Positions 31,787 through 39,647 of a stretch of DNA of 64,000 nucleotides are shown here, in pieces. The stretch's first letter is position 1. The number at the start of each line of letters is the position of its first letter. The notes below the pieces were generated by a model. The model searched no databases and had not been told where the DNA came from. It saw only the letters and a program-made list of their open reading frames with translations. Origin of the DNA: Sphingobacteriales bacterium (GTDB lineage: Bacteria > Bacteroidota > Bacteroidia > Chitinophagales > Chitinophagaceae). The translations under genes were made by a program, and so were the position numbers. The stretch is taken from NCBI GenBank assembly GCA_016200915.1, contig JACQDV010000024.1, forward strand, positions 1-64,000. Reading direction: 5' to 3'.

Positions 31787-32491
31787 ATGTTATACAAAAA
31801 ATCTCACCACGGTTTATTTCGTCATCGCAGCACAGAGATTTTGCGAATTGAAGCGTTGAGCGATGCTGTGTTTGGCTTTTCTGTTTCGCTGCTGGTGGCA
31901 TCATTAGAAGTACCACAAACATTTGATGAGTTAAAATTTATTATTAAAGGGGCATTACCTTTTTTTGCTACTGTTTCAATGTTGTTTTTGTTTTGGTATC
32001 AGCAATATGTTTTCTTTCGTCATTACGGAGTGGAGGATACCAAAACTGTAGTACTAAATCTTTGCTATCTCGCTATTATCCTGTTTTATGTTTATCCCCT
32101 CAAGTTTTTATTTTCTGTGTTGATTGATTCTTTAACGGGTATCAATCTTTTTCCAAAGGCAACTGAAAAAGGTTTGTTGGTGATAGGACAGGAGGATTTT
32201 CCGCAACTCATCATTTTATTCAGTGTTGGTTATGCAGCTATATGGTTATTGCTTTATTTTATGCATAAACGTGTATTGCATTTTTCTCAGAAGCTGGAGC
32301 TTAACCACTATGAATTGCTTTACACCCGAAGGGAAAAAAGAGGAGCATTAATGAATGTTGCTATAGGCATAACAGCTTTGTTATTCGCATTGATTGGTTT
32401 AGAGATGTTTTCAGGAATTACTTACCTGCTAATACCTGTTGCATTAATCATTAATCAGCAACTATTCAAACGTCAGCTAAAAAGGCAATAG
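31787..32491 (+). CDS. TMEM175-family potassium channel (DUF1211)
   Basis: 234 residues with about six hydrophobic segments. The first helix carries the TMEM175 hallmark R-x-x-x-(F/L)-S-D: RIEALSDAVFGFSVSLLVAS. ATVSMLFLFWYQQYVFFRHYG follows, trimmed, with the usual aromatic H/Y pattern. Bacterial TMEM175 proteins are tetrameric K+ channels without the TVGYG filter; isoleucines or leucines in TM1 form the gate. Leu replaces the usual Phe of the FSD motif. Its 3' end is 11 bases from the convergent YCII gene, and a second K+ channel gene follows at 32972. Confidence 0.85.
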   Translation: MLYKKSHHGLFRHRSTEILRIEALSDAVFGFSVSLLVASLEVPQTFDELKFIIKGALPFFATVSMLFLFWYQQYVFFRHYGVEDTKTVVLNLCYLAIILFYVYPLKFLFSVLIDSLTGINLFPKATEKGLLVIGQEDFPQLIILFSVGYAAIWLLLYFMHKRVLHFSQKLELNHYELLYTRREKRGALMNVAIGITALLFALIGLEMFSGITYLLIPVALIINQQLFKRQLKRQ

Positions 32492-32501
32492 CAACATTGC
32501 A

Positions 32502-32882
32502 TTACTTCGGATAAACAAAATTGGTTTGTTCTTCTTTCATTTTAACCGGTCTTACTTCAATACTGGCAGTTGACACATAGGCAAACTCAGGATTTTCTTT
32601 TGCAATAGCAATAGCTTCATCCATATTGTCTGCAAGAATATGATAATAGCCTACCTGTATTTGTTTTGTTGCATCAACAGGATCAATATTCCATTCATTG
32701 CCTGCTTTGGTAACGGTGTAACCTTCCCGAACTATCGGTTGTGCAGCAATTAATTTATTGGCTGCTTTTAGTTTTCCAATATAAATTTCACATTGTTTTA
32801 CAAAGCTCAAGTGATCATCTTTGGATAATGCTGCCTTGCCATCACCAATATTGCGGATGTAAAGCATAAATTCTTTTGCCAT
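32502..32882 (-). CDS. YCII-related domain protein
   Basis: 126 residues. EFMLYIRNIGDGKAALS starts the domain, IGKLKAANKLIAAQPIVREG is the helix and turn, and VGYYHILADNMDEAIAIAKE gives the second ferredoxin-like half. This is the DGPF/YCII family, a dimeric alpha-beta fold with proposed but unproven enzymatic roles and sometimes fused to sigma factors. The conserved His/Asp pair of YciI proper is not evident. It lies between two K+ channel genes on the opposite strand. Confidence 0.8.
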   Translation of the reverse strand: MAKEFMLYIRNIGDGKAALSKDDHLSFVKQCEIYIGKLKAANKLIAAQPIVREGYTVTKAGNEWNIDPVDATKQIQVGYYHILADNMDEAIAIAKENPEFAYVSTASIEVRPVKMKEEQTNFVYPK

Positions 32883-32971
32883 GACTTTTGTTTTTAAGTT
32901 AATAAAGCAGCTTACGGAGAATGCCGGGTTTTAGTTAACTGTATGTAGATTTGTTTAGTAAAATTAATACT

Positions 32972-33916
32972 ATGGCAATGTTTAACCGCATTAACCCCAC
33001 TTCCCGGCAAAATGATGATACCGGCTTTAGCAACAAAGGTATTGTTAATGGAGGAAGATTTATAAACCGTGATGGTACTTTTAACCTGAAAAAAGAAGGC
33101 TGGCCGGTTTGGGACCGGTACAGTGTTTTTCATACGATGATCACACTTCCGCTATGGAAGTTTATTACCGTGATTGTTTTATTCTTTATTGTGATCAACT
33201 TCCTCTATACATTCATTTACTTTTGGATGGGGGCAGAGCAGTTTACAGGTTTATTAGTTACCAAAGGATGGGGCTTGTTTAAAGAGTTATATTTTTTTAG
33301 CACTGAAAGTTTTACTACAGTAGGCTATGGCAGAGTAAACCCGGTAAGTGATGGTGCCAATATAATAGCAGCCCTGGAAGCATTGAGCGGTTTATTATCT
33401 TTTGCATTGGCTACCGGTTTAATTTACGGACGTTTTGCCCGGCCCAAAGCTTACCTGGCATTTAGTGATCATGCAGTGGTAGGTAAGTATAAAGACAAAA
33501 CCGCACTGATGTTCCGCTTTGCCTGTTATAAAGAACAGCATGCATTAACAGATGTAACCGTACAGGTAAACCTTGCCATGTTGCTGCAGGAAAATGGAGA
33601 ATACAATTACAAATATTATACACTGACATTGGAAAGAAATAAAGTTGAAAGTCTGCCGATGAACTGGACAGTAGTGCATCCGATTGATGAAGAAAGTCCA
33701 CTATGGAATTTAACGGGAGAAGATTTTACAGCGGCAGATGTGGAAGTATATGTGCTGGTTCGTGGGTATAATGATGTATATGCCAATACCGTTCAGCAAC
33801 GCACCTCTTATACTTATAACGAAATACAATTCAACCGTAAGTTTATTCCCATGTACCAGGAAACACCCAATGGAACAATACTGGAATTACATAAATTGAG
33901 TAAATCTGCCGGATAA
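32972..33916 (+). CDS. Inward-rectifier-type potassium channel (KirBac-like)
   Basis: 314 residues from ATG 32972; the TTG seven codons earlier is less likely. The N-terminal slide-helix segment (WPVWDRYSVFHTMITLPLWK) precedes TM1 (FITVIVLFFIVINFLYTFIY). The pore helix and selectivity filter FFSTESFTTVGYGRVNP (TVGYG at 116-120) follow, then TM2 (LEALSGLLSFALATGLIYG). The cytoplasmic immunoglobulin-like IRK domain has FARPKAYLAFSDHAVV, MFRFACYKEQHALTDVTVQV (trimmed) and HPIDEESPLWNLT, all Kir signatures. It conducts K+ across the inner membrane. Complete by length. Confidence 0.93.
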   Translation: MAMFNRINPTSRQNDDTGFSNKGIVNGGRFINRDGTFNLKKEGWPVWDRYSVFHTMITLPLWKFITVIVLFFIVINFLYTFIYFWMGAEQFTGLLVTKGWGLFKELYFFSTESFTTVGYGRVNPVSDGANIIAALEALSGLLSFALATGLIYGRFARPKAYLAFSDHAVVGKYKDKTALMFRFACYKEQHALTDVTVQVNLAMLLQENGEYNYKYYTLTLERNKVESLPMNWTVVHPIDEESPLWNLTGEDFTAADVEVYVLVRGYNDVYANTVQQRTSYTYNEIQFNRKFIPMYQETPNGTILELHKLSKSAG

Positions 33917-34013
33917 CAATTGTTAATGTTAAAGCATCTTCCATTCACAAGCGGCTAACAAAAATGGTTAAACCATGGCATTGATTTAGCATCAGACTAA
34001 TAAATTTTAAGCC

Positions 34014-34598
34014 ATGAAAAAGTTAATCACATTAGCAATAATTGTTTTAGCGATCAGTTTTACTGATCATGCTAAAGCACAGGTAAGGGTTGGAGTTAAT
34101 ATCAACATTGGTGCACAACCCGAATGGGGCCCCGCAGGATATGATTATGCAGAGTATTATTATTTCCCCGATATAGACGTTTACTATTCTATTGTTGACC
34201 GCCAGTATGTTTTCTTTGATGACGGAAGATGGATATTCTCTTACAGTTTACCATTCCGTTGCCGGGACTTTGATCTCTACCGTGGATATAAAGTAGTGAT
34301 TAATGAACCACGTCCTTATTTAAGAGCTGATTTTTACCGTTCACAATATGGTGGCTACCGTGGCTGGTATGGAAGACAGGAAATCATCCGTGATCATCAT
34401 AACGAATGGAGACCTGAACGTGGTTGGGGCGAAAGAAGAGAAGTATATGAACGCCGGGAAGAAAGACATGAAGATCATACGGAAGGATGGAATAACAGAG
34501 GCGGCGATTGGGATAGAGGGAGAGGCAGAGGCAGAGGTATTGAGCATGAAGGGCATGGTAATGGCAGAGGCTGGGGACACCGTAGAGACAGAGGCTAA
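34014..34598 (+). CDS. Secreted protein with Arg/Gly-rich C-terminal tail
   Basis: 194 residues. The signal peptide MKKLITLAIIVLAISFTDHAKAQ is followed by VRVGVNINIGAQPEWGPAGYD and YYYFPDIDVYYSIVDRQYVF. This is the YXWGXW-like/DUF-type exported fold common in Bacteroidota, in which a strand motif YYYFPDxxxYY precedes a W-I-x-S-x-x-LP turn (RWIFSYSLPFRC). From about residue 115 it becomes low complexity, full of R, G, E, H and W (RRDRG end). It probably sits in the periplasm. Function is unknown. A good terminator follows at 34625. Confidence 0.75.
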   Translation: MKKLITLAIIVLAISFTDHAKAQVRVGVNINIGAQPEWGPAGYDYAEYYYFPDIDVYYSIVDRQYVFFDDGRWIFSYSLPFRCRDFDLYRGYKVVINEPRPYLRADFYRSQYGGYRGWYGRQEIIRDHHNEWRPERGWGERREVYERREERHEDHTEGWNNRGGDWDRGRGRGRGIEHEGHGNGRGWGHRRDRG

Positions 34599-34624
34599 CC
34601 CATAAAAATTATATGGAAGAAGGG

Positions 34625-34646
34625 GCCGCATCATGCGGCTCTTTTT
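34625..34646 (+). terminator. Terminator of the Arg/Gly-rich secreted protein gene
   Basis: GCCGCA-TCA-TGCGGC stem-loop followed by TCTTTTTATT, 27 bases after the stop at 34598. Confidence 0.8.
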
Positions 34647-34859
34647 ATTAAGTTAGTTTTTATTGCCTTAATTATGCAGAGATTAATATTCCCGTTCAAT
34701 TGTTAATACTCCCTGTTCAGTAATACTCATTTCGTCGTACAGAAGAATGAAAATAACTTACAAAGGTTGTTTAACAGTCCTGATCTGTAAATAACAATTA
34801 ATGGCAGTCTTCTTGCTTCATTAATTTTTCATCCTATTGTGTACTTAAAAAGTCTTGCT

Positions 34860-35222
34860 ATGAAAAAGTGCTTTTATATTGCTATACTCCTTATAAGTGT
34901 ATCAGCAGTAGTCTCCTGCAGTAAAAAAAATTCTTATAGTTCTGGTGGGGGCAACAATCCTCCACCAAGTGGTAATGCTGTTGCTATGAGTGGTATGGCA
35001 TTTGGTCCGGCCAGTATATCAGTAACGGTTGGTACTACGGTTACCTGGACAAATAACGATGCTATGTCGCATACTGTTACTTCCAATGATGGTACGAGCT
35101 TTAACAGTGGAACTATTGCATCAGGTTCAACTTTTAGTTTTAAGTTTATGACTGCCGGAACCTATGCTTATCACTGTACCTTTCATGCGGGAATGACAGG
35201 AACAGTAGTGGTTACTCCTTAA
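34860..35222 (+). CDS. Cupredoxin-domain lipoprotein (plastocyanin/amicyanin-like)
   Basis: 120 residues from ATG 34860 (MKKCFYIAILLISVSAVVSC, lipobox VVSC). After a Ser/Gly/Pro linker, the blue-copper domain reads MSGMAFGPASISVTVGTTV, WTNNDAMSHTVTSNDGTSF, then TAGTYAYHCTFHAGMTGTVVV. The type-1 copper ligands are all visible: His in SHTV, and Cys, His and Met in YHCTFHAGM. It is a small single-electron carrier anchored in the envelope. Length and ligand spacing (C-x2-H-x2-M) match amicyanin/pseudoazurin-type cupredoxins. The redox partner is not adjacent. Confidence 0.9.
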   Translation: MKKCFYIAILLISVSAVVSCSKKNSYSSGGGNNPPPSGNAVAMSGMAFGPASISVTVGTTVTWTNNDAMSHTVTSNDGTSFNSGTIASGSTFSFKFMTAGTYAYHCTFHAGMTGTVVVTP

Positions 35223-35255
35223 CGCTGATTAATTGAATCAGCACAAAATGATTTA

Positions 35256-36182
35256 TTAGCAGGGAGAATCTTCCTTGTCACTATTGCTGCATTCCGTTTC
35301 AATAGTTACATGCTGAATGCCTTCGTGTTCCAGTTGATGCTTTAATTCATTTTTGATGGATTGTATTTGTTCCATGGAAGTTTTTTCATCCACAATAACG
35401 TGGGCAGTCATGGCAATCTTTGTGGTGCTCATAGCCCATACATGAATATGCTGGATGTTTTTTATACCGGGAATTTTTACAGCAGTTTGTTTTATCTTAT
35501 CTAATTGTATTTGTTCCGGTACTGCGTCGAGAGAGAGTTTAAGGCTTTCAACCAGTAAACTCCAGGTGCCATATATAACCACCGCCATTATTAATAAACT
35601 GATTAACGGATCAATCCATTTTATGCCCGTGTACGTTATCAGTATTCCCGCAATTACTACACCTGATGAAACCAATGCATCTGTGGCAAGATGTAAATAA
35701 GCTCCTTTTACATTCAGGTCTTTTTCTTTGTTACGGAAAAACAACAAAGCAGAAGCAGCATTAATAACAATACCAATTGCTGCCACAATAGAAATTACAG
35801 TACCTTTTGTTTCTTCCGGATGTTGAAAACGTTGTATAGCTTCCCAACCAATACTTCCTACAGCGATTAGCAAGATAACCGCATTGGCTAAAGAAGCCAG
35901 TATGGTTCCTTTATGATAACCATAAGTAAACCTTTCGTTTGATTTTGCTTTGGCGAGTTTAAAGGCGAATAATGATAAACCTAAACCTGCCACATCACTC
36001 AGGTTATGACCGGCATCAGAAAGCAGAGCGAGTGAGTTGTAAATAAAACCGGCAATAAATTCTATCACTACAAAAGCAGTATTTAAAATAATACCAATCC
36101 AGAAAGCCCGGTTAATATTGGCGGACTCAACAGAATGATGGTGATGATGATGATGTGAATCGTGGTTATGCTGGTGACTCAT
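35256..36182 (-). CDS. Cation diffusion facilitator zinc exporter (CzcD/ZitB-like)
   Basis: 308 residues with six transmembrane helices and a very His-rich N-terminus (MSHQHNHDSHHHHHHHS). Transport-site residues lie in TM2 (SLALLSDAGHNLSDVAGLGLS, trimmed; Asp/His) and TM5 (YLHLATDALVSSGVVIAG, His/Asp), giving the HxxxD/DxxxD pair of zinc CDFs. The cytoplasmic domain (IPGIKNIQHIHVWAMSTTKI, TAHVIVDE, LEHEGIQHVTIETEC) binds regulatory zinc and ends in a Cys tail. It exports Zn2+/Cd2+/Co2+ by proton antiport. There is no metalloregulator next to it. Confidence 0.93.
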   Translation of the reverse strand: MSHQHNHDSHHHHHHHSVESANINRAFWIGIILNTAFVVIEFIAGFIYNSLALLSDAGHNLSDVAGLGLSLFAFKLAKAKSNERFTYGYHKGTILASLANAVILLIAVGSIGWEAIQRFQHPEETKGTVISIVAAIGIVINAASALLFFRNKEKDLNVKGAYLHLATDALVSSGVVIAGILITYTGIKWIDPLISLLIMAVVIYGTWSLLVESLKLSLDAVPEQIQLDKIKQTAVKIPGIKNIQHIHVWAMSTTKIAMTAHVIVDEKTSMEQIQSIKNELKHQLEHEGIQHVTIETECSNSDKEDSPC

Positions 36183-36344
36183 GGCTTGAAGTAAGAAAAT
36201 TTTTGTAAAGATAATGAAGCGGATGCGGTGGATTACACGAATTACTTCGAATTACACCAATTATCCAGACAGGATAAACAGAGATTGATTTAACATGTCC
36301 GCAGCAGATTATCTGTTTAACTTAGCACCACATAATGTAACCTT

Positions 36345-37106
36345 ATGCAATTTTTTGTAAAAGAAAATTCTGTGGTAAGAAGAATATGGGGCAAGAGCGA
36401 CACCATACTTTTTATTTTTGGCGGCGCTGCTGCTGAATTTGCATTGAATAAAGCAGTGGACTGGCTTTATTATACCGGTAAGTTACCGGCTGATCCGATA
36501 GGCCGTTTGTTCTCCACCGTTCGTTATGCCCGGATGATTGTTTTTGCACCGGAAGAAGTAGCTAATAAAGCCATTGACACAATGAGCCACATACATGCAG
36601 CCATAGAAAAAAGCCGTGGCTATTCCATACCGGACTGGGCTTACCGGGATGTGCTGTTTATGCTGATATATTATTCCATTGCTTCGTATGAATTACTGGA
36701 GAAGAAATTAAGTGAGGATCAAAAAGAAGAAGTGTACAATGTGTTTTATCGGGTTGGCAAAAGAATGGGATTAAAAGAATTGCCGCTTACTTATACTGAA
36801 TGGCTGCCGGTAAGAGAAGCACATTTGAATAACGACCTGCAAAAAAGTGATTATACTGCTGATCTTTTTAAACAGTATAAAAAACATCTCGGTGCCATGC
36901 GTTTTAAAGTGCTGATTGAAGGGCAGAAATTAGTTGTGCCTGAAAGAGTGAAAGAGTTATTGCAGTTCAGCGATTTCTCTTTGCTCACTCCTGTAGTACC
37001 TGTATATAAAATCAGTCGCTTGATGAAACTGGACTGGATGCTGAAAAGCGTATTACTTCCTTCCGATTATAAGGAGCAGATAAATGAGTTGGATGTGAAG
37101 CAATGA
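36345..37106 (+). CDS. MpaB/rubber-oxygenase-like haem protein (DUF2236)
   Basis: 253 residues. SVVRRIWGKSDTILFIFGGA starts the family core and AAEFALNKAVDWLYYTGKLP matches the DUF2236/MpaB'/Lcp pattern, where the helix after the R-x-W-G motif lines the haem pocket. RLFSTVRYARMIVFAPEEVA follows. AHIHAAIEKSRGYSIPDWAY-type residues (IHAAIEKSRGYSIPDWAYRD) contribute the haem His and the helix that follows. Family members oxidise mycophenolic intermediates or cleave rubber; most bacterial ones are uncharacterised. The C-terminal LMKLDWMLKSVLLPSDYKEQ recurs as a fragment at 39502. Confidence 0.8.
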   Translation: MQFFVKENSVVRRIWGKSDTILFIFGGAAAEFALNKAVDWLYYTGKLPADPIGRLFSTVRYARMIVFAPEEVANKAIDTMSHIHAAIEKSRGYSIPDWAYRDVLFMLIYYSIASYELLEKKLSEDQKEEVYNVFYRVGKRMGLKELPLTYTEWLPVREAHLNNDLQKSDYTADLFKQYKKHLGAMRFKVLIEGQKLVVPERVKELLQFSDFSLLTPVVPVYKISRLMKLDWMLKSVLLPSDYKEQINELDVKQ

Positions 37107-37332
37107 TGAATATAATTTGTACATAGTCGCTTACGGTTAAATATATTTCCGCATTCTGCTTAAATACACGAACTTTACCGGGTAATCATCAGGTTTTATT
37201 GTTAACAAATACGGGGGTCCATTTTATAAACAAAGTGCTGGTAGTCTTTCCTGATTTCTTTCTCTTCCGGTTGCTGCATGTTAACACAATTCACAGATGA
37301 ACCACTTAATGTTCACTTTGCAAAATGTAATT

Positions 37333-37872
37333 ATGAATAAAAATGATATTGTGCAGTTTGTTTGCTTTGATACAGATATGGAAACAGCTATTTTTTTCTC
37401 ATTAATGAATAATTACCTGCGTCAGAACAAGGTACCCAACACCTCAATACACGAGACTCAAAACGGAAGATTCAAATACATCTCCCGTCACATTGCACTC
37501 AAAAATGATTTTCATTTTGTTTTTTCAAAAGCGAAATACAACGATTCATCTGCAAAGCCCAATTTAAAGATAACACAGGCAGGAGGATATGGTATTCTTC
37601 AGCAGAATCACCAGCCTGATTCGGATACCGAACTGGCTACTGTATTGGTATTTCTTCAGCAAGGTACAATTGATATTACTGCTTTCCATGGTTTGGAAAA
37701 TTATAAGTACCTCAATATTTACGAAGCTTATTATGAAAATTGCCTGTATCCTTTTATACTGGAGTTCTTTACCCAGGAATACCATGCGGATGAATTAATG
37801 AAAGAATTAAAACGTCAACCAGAATTTGCGTATGCCGGTATTTATAAGGAATGCCTGGCCCAGGAAGCCTGA
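37333..37872 (+). CDS. Conserved hypothetical protein
   Basis: 179 residues from ATG 37333 (MNKNDIVQFVCFDTDMETAIF, trimmed). The longer frame adds 12 residues without a better start signal. It contains IVQFVCFDTDMETAIFFSLM, HETQNGRFKYISRHIALKN and FHFVFSKAKYNDSS. GGYGILQQ and ATVLVFLQQGTIDI form strands, and a helical end follows (ELMKELKRQPEFAYAGIYKEC). It looks soluble and cytoplasmic. I recognise no domain. The downstream GTG-start gene may be co-transcribed (31 bases apart). Confidence 0.65.
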   Translation: MNKNDIVQFVCFDTDMETAIFFSLMNNYLRQNKVPNTSIHETQNGRFKYISRHIALKNDFHFVFSKAKYNDSSAKPNLKITQAGGYGILQQNHQPDSDTELATVLVFLQQGTIDITAFHGLENYKYLNIYEAYYENCLYPFILEFFTQEYHADELMKELKRQPEFAYAGIYKECLAQEA

Positions 37873-37903
37873 ACTATTCTTAACCACATAAAAATCAGTA
37901 AAA

Positions 37904-38260
37904 GTGTTTGTACAAGTTTGGAAAAAGTATTTGCCTGTAATTACAATATTGCTTAAAAAATCGGCTAACTCGCCACAAGTTTTGCAAATGAGTGCTTTCG
38001 ATTTTACCAAAGCAGCAGGCGGAAGAAAGTTAAATTATAATTTTGATATTTTACTGGTAAATGGCCGGTTAAACCCGGAAGAAAAACAATCTACCATTGC
38101 CAAGGACCTGGCAATTTTTTTACAGGAAGATCAGGGAGTAAAAGCTTTATTAAAAAAGCAACACATTCGCTTTGGCCTGAACAGTAAATTTGAACTCACC
38201 ATTACCAATAATACTCCGCCTGAAACAGAGCAACCTGATGAAGAACCAACTAATGTGTAA
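37904..38260 (+). CDS. Conserved hypothetical protein, Chitinophagaceae-type
   Basis: 118 residues with a GTG start at 37904 (GTG TTT GTA CAA GTT TGG). The N-terminus VWKKYLPVITILLKKSAN looks like a long amphipathic helix. A conserved core follows: MSAFDFTKAAGGRKLNYNFD, LLVNGRLNPEEKQSTIAKDL and HIRFGLNSKFELTITN, with a Pro/Glu/Thr tail. I recall similar 100-120-residue proteins in related genomes with the FxKAAGGRK motif, but no function. It probably shares a transcript with the 37333 gene. A hairpin follows at 38284. Confidence 0.65.
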   Translation: MFVQVWKKYLPVITILLKKSANSPQVLQMSAFDFTKAAGGRKLNYNFDILLVNGRLNPEEKQSTIAKDLAIFLQEDQGVKALLKKQHIRFGLNSKFELTITNNTPPETEQPDEEPTNV

Positions 38261-38283
38261 GATTGATTAAATCAAAAAAGAAA

Positions 38284-38299
38284 AGCCCCTTGCGGGGCT
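38284..38299 (-). terminator. Terminator of the RRM protein gene
   Basis: AGCCCC-TTGC-GGGGCT stem-loop. On the minus strand it is followed by TTTTCTTTTTTG, 23 bases after the RRM stop. It can also act on the convergent 37904 transcript. Confidence 0.8.
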
Positions 38300-38321
38300 A
38301 TTATGCTAAGTAAGATTAGAT

Positions 38322-38609
38322 TTACCATCTTTTGTTACCAGAAAAGCCAGAACGTTTTCCCCTGTCTTCTCTTTCTTTGGCAATAGTTACCGACATAGCC
38401 CGGCCTTCAATTTCTTTGCCATTCAGTTTTTCCATAGCTTCACGGCCTTCGGTTACCACATCCATTTCTACAAAACCAAACCCACGGCTGCGGCCTGTTT
38501 CCCTGTCGTTAATTATTTTAGCTGAGGTTACATTACCATACTGACTGAAAAGGTTTTTTAAATCATCATCTGTTGTTTGAAAACTTAAGTTGCTTACATA
38601 CATGTTCAT
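38322..38609 (-). CDS. RRM-type RNA-binding protein
   Basis: 95 residues with one RNA recognition motif covering nearly the whole protein. RNP2 is MYVSNLSFQ (3-11) and RNP1 is RSRGFGFVEM (around 43-52). VTSAKIINDRETG links them, and AMSVTIAKERED closes the fold, followed by a short basic Gly/Arg tail (RGKRSGFSGNKRW). Such single-RRM proteins are abundant in Bacteroidota and cyanobacteria and bind single-stranded RNA, often in cold response. The 270-base upstream region (38610-38878) is gene-free and may hold a long leader. Confidence 0.93.
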   Translation of the reverse strand: MNMYVSNLSFQTTDDDLKNLFSQYGNVTSAKIINDRETGRSRGFGFVEMDVVTEGREAMEKLNGKEIEGRAMSVTIAKEREDRGKRSGFSGNKRW

Positions 38610-38878
38610 AAAAAAAATTTAAATAATAAATAAAATGTGAGCTAAAATGACTGCAGCAAAAAGTAAAGAGGAGTTAAATTGTTACTAAGAAAGAAGCGTA
38701 AGAATTGAGACCGATCCGAACTAAGTGTTGTATTGCTTTTATTTCACCCGGTGAAGGTAGGCTAATAAATGACAAGGGGAGGATTTATTTACAACCAGCA
38801 CCATATTTAACAGTAAAGGCAATGAATGCACCATTAAATAGAAGCTAATATGGTGGTTTACTAATAAGGCATATTTCA
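38610..38878. other. Long leader/spacer upstream of the RRM gene
   Basis: No coding signal is present. A long 5' untranslated region upstream of an RRM gene would fit post-transcriptional control, but no specific structure is convincing beyond the short CACCCGGTG pairing at 38747-38755. Confidence 0.3.
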
Positions 38879-39349
38879 TTACAATGTTTTGATTTCCCGC
38901 AGGTAATCGTATTGCAGATCTTCATGCATAGTGGAGATTGCTTTATTTATTCGCTTTAATTGGGCTTGATAAATATTGCTGAGTACCTGGTTGCTGCTTG
39001 TGGCAATGTCCATATCCTTCATCTGGTGGCAGAAATAAATCAGTAATTCAGCTTCAACAGCAGCAAGGCTGCTGTAACGGGTGTACTTATTGATCATGCG
39101 GATAATTTTCCGCAAAGTTTTTTTTATAAAGTAAGCGTTGCTTTTATTAATGCCGGCAAACTGTTCATCCATTTCCTTTTTTACGCTTTGAATATAAGTA
39201 ACTGTGTCGTGTGTTTCAAAAAGCAAATAAGTAAGCAGTTCTTTATTTTCTTTTTTAAACCTTGCCAGTCTTAAGCAAAGCTCTGTTATTTGAGTAGGAG
39301 TGCAATTGGTTAATTCCTGTTTTAATTCGCTTATGGTGGCTGCTTTCAT
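38879..39349 (-). CDS. Conserved hypothetical helical protein
   Basis: 156 residues, nearly all helical: MKAATISELKQELTNCTPTQ, ITELCLRLARFKKENKELLT, YLLFETHDTVTYIQSVKKEM, IKKTLRKIIRMINKYTRYS, AAVEAELLIYFCHQMKDM. The early motif E-L-C-L-R-L-A-R-F-K-K-E-N-K-E-L-L-T-Y-L-L-F matches a Bacteroidota family of unknown function that I recall without a name. It is probably cytoplasmic and perhaps self-associating (HEAT-like appearance). Single gene. Confidence 0.65.
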   Translation of the reverse strand: MKAATISELKQELTNCTPTQITELCLRLARFKKENKELLTYLLFETHDTVTYIQSVKKEMDEQFAGINKSNAYFIKKTLRKIIRMINKYTRYSSLAAVEAELLIYFCHQMKDMDIATSSNQVLSNIYQAQLKRINKAISTMHEDLQYDYLREIKTL

Positions 39350-39501
39350 ATTAGTGTTTATGAATGATAAAACTAATTAAACAGCTTTATATTTTTGGTA
39401 TGGTGGTTTAAAGTGATGAACAGGCATTATTAAAAACACTATTAGCTCGTGAGTGATACGCATTGTTTTGTTATCACCAACCAAGGCTACGGATAAATGA
39501 G

Positions 39502-39585
39502 CTGATGAAGCTGGACTGGTTGCTGAAAAATGCATTGCTTCTTTCTGATTATAAGGTGCAGATATATGAGTTGGATGTAGGATGA
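39502..39585 (+). pseudogene. Duplicated 3' fragment of the MpaB-like oxygenase gene
   Basis: The frame LMKLDWLLKNALLLSDYKVQ, IYELDVG and stop (39583-39585) matches the end of the 36345 gene (LMKLDWMLKSVLLPSDYKEQ, INELDVK) at 20 of 27 residues. The DNA also matches, so it derives from that gene or a second copy. Nothing upstream in 39350-39500 is recognisable as the rest. It is a decayed paralogue end 2.4 kb from the intact gene. Confidence 0.7.
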
Positions 39586-39647
39586 AAATGCAGTTAGTTC
39601 GTGGGACACAAATTAGAACTAAATTAATCGAGGCTGAGATAAGTTGG

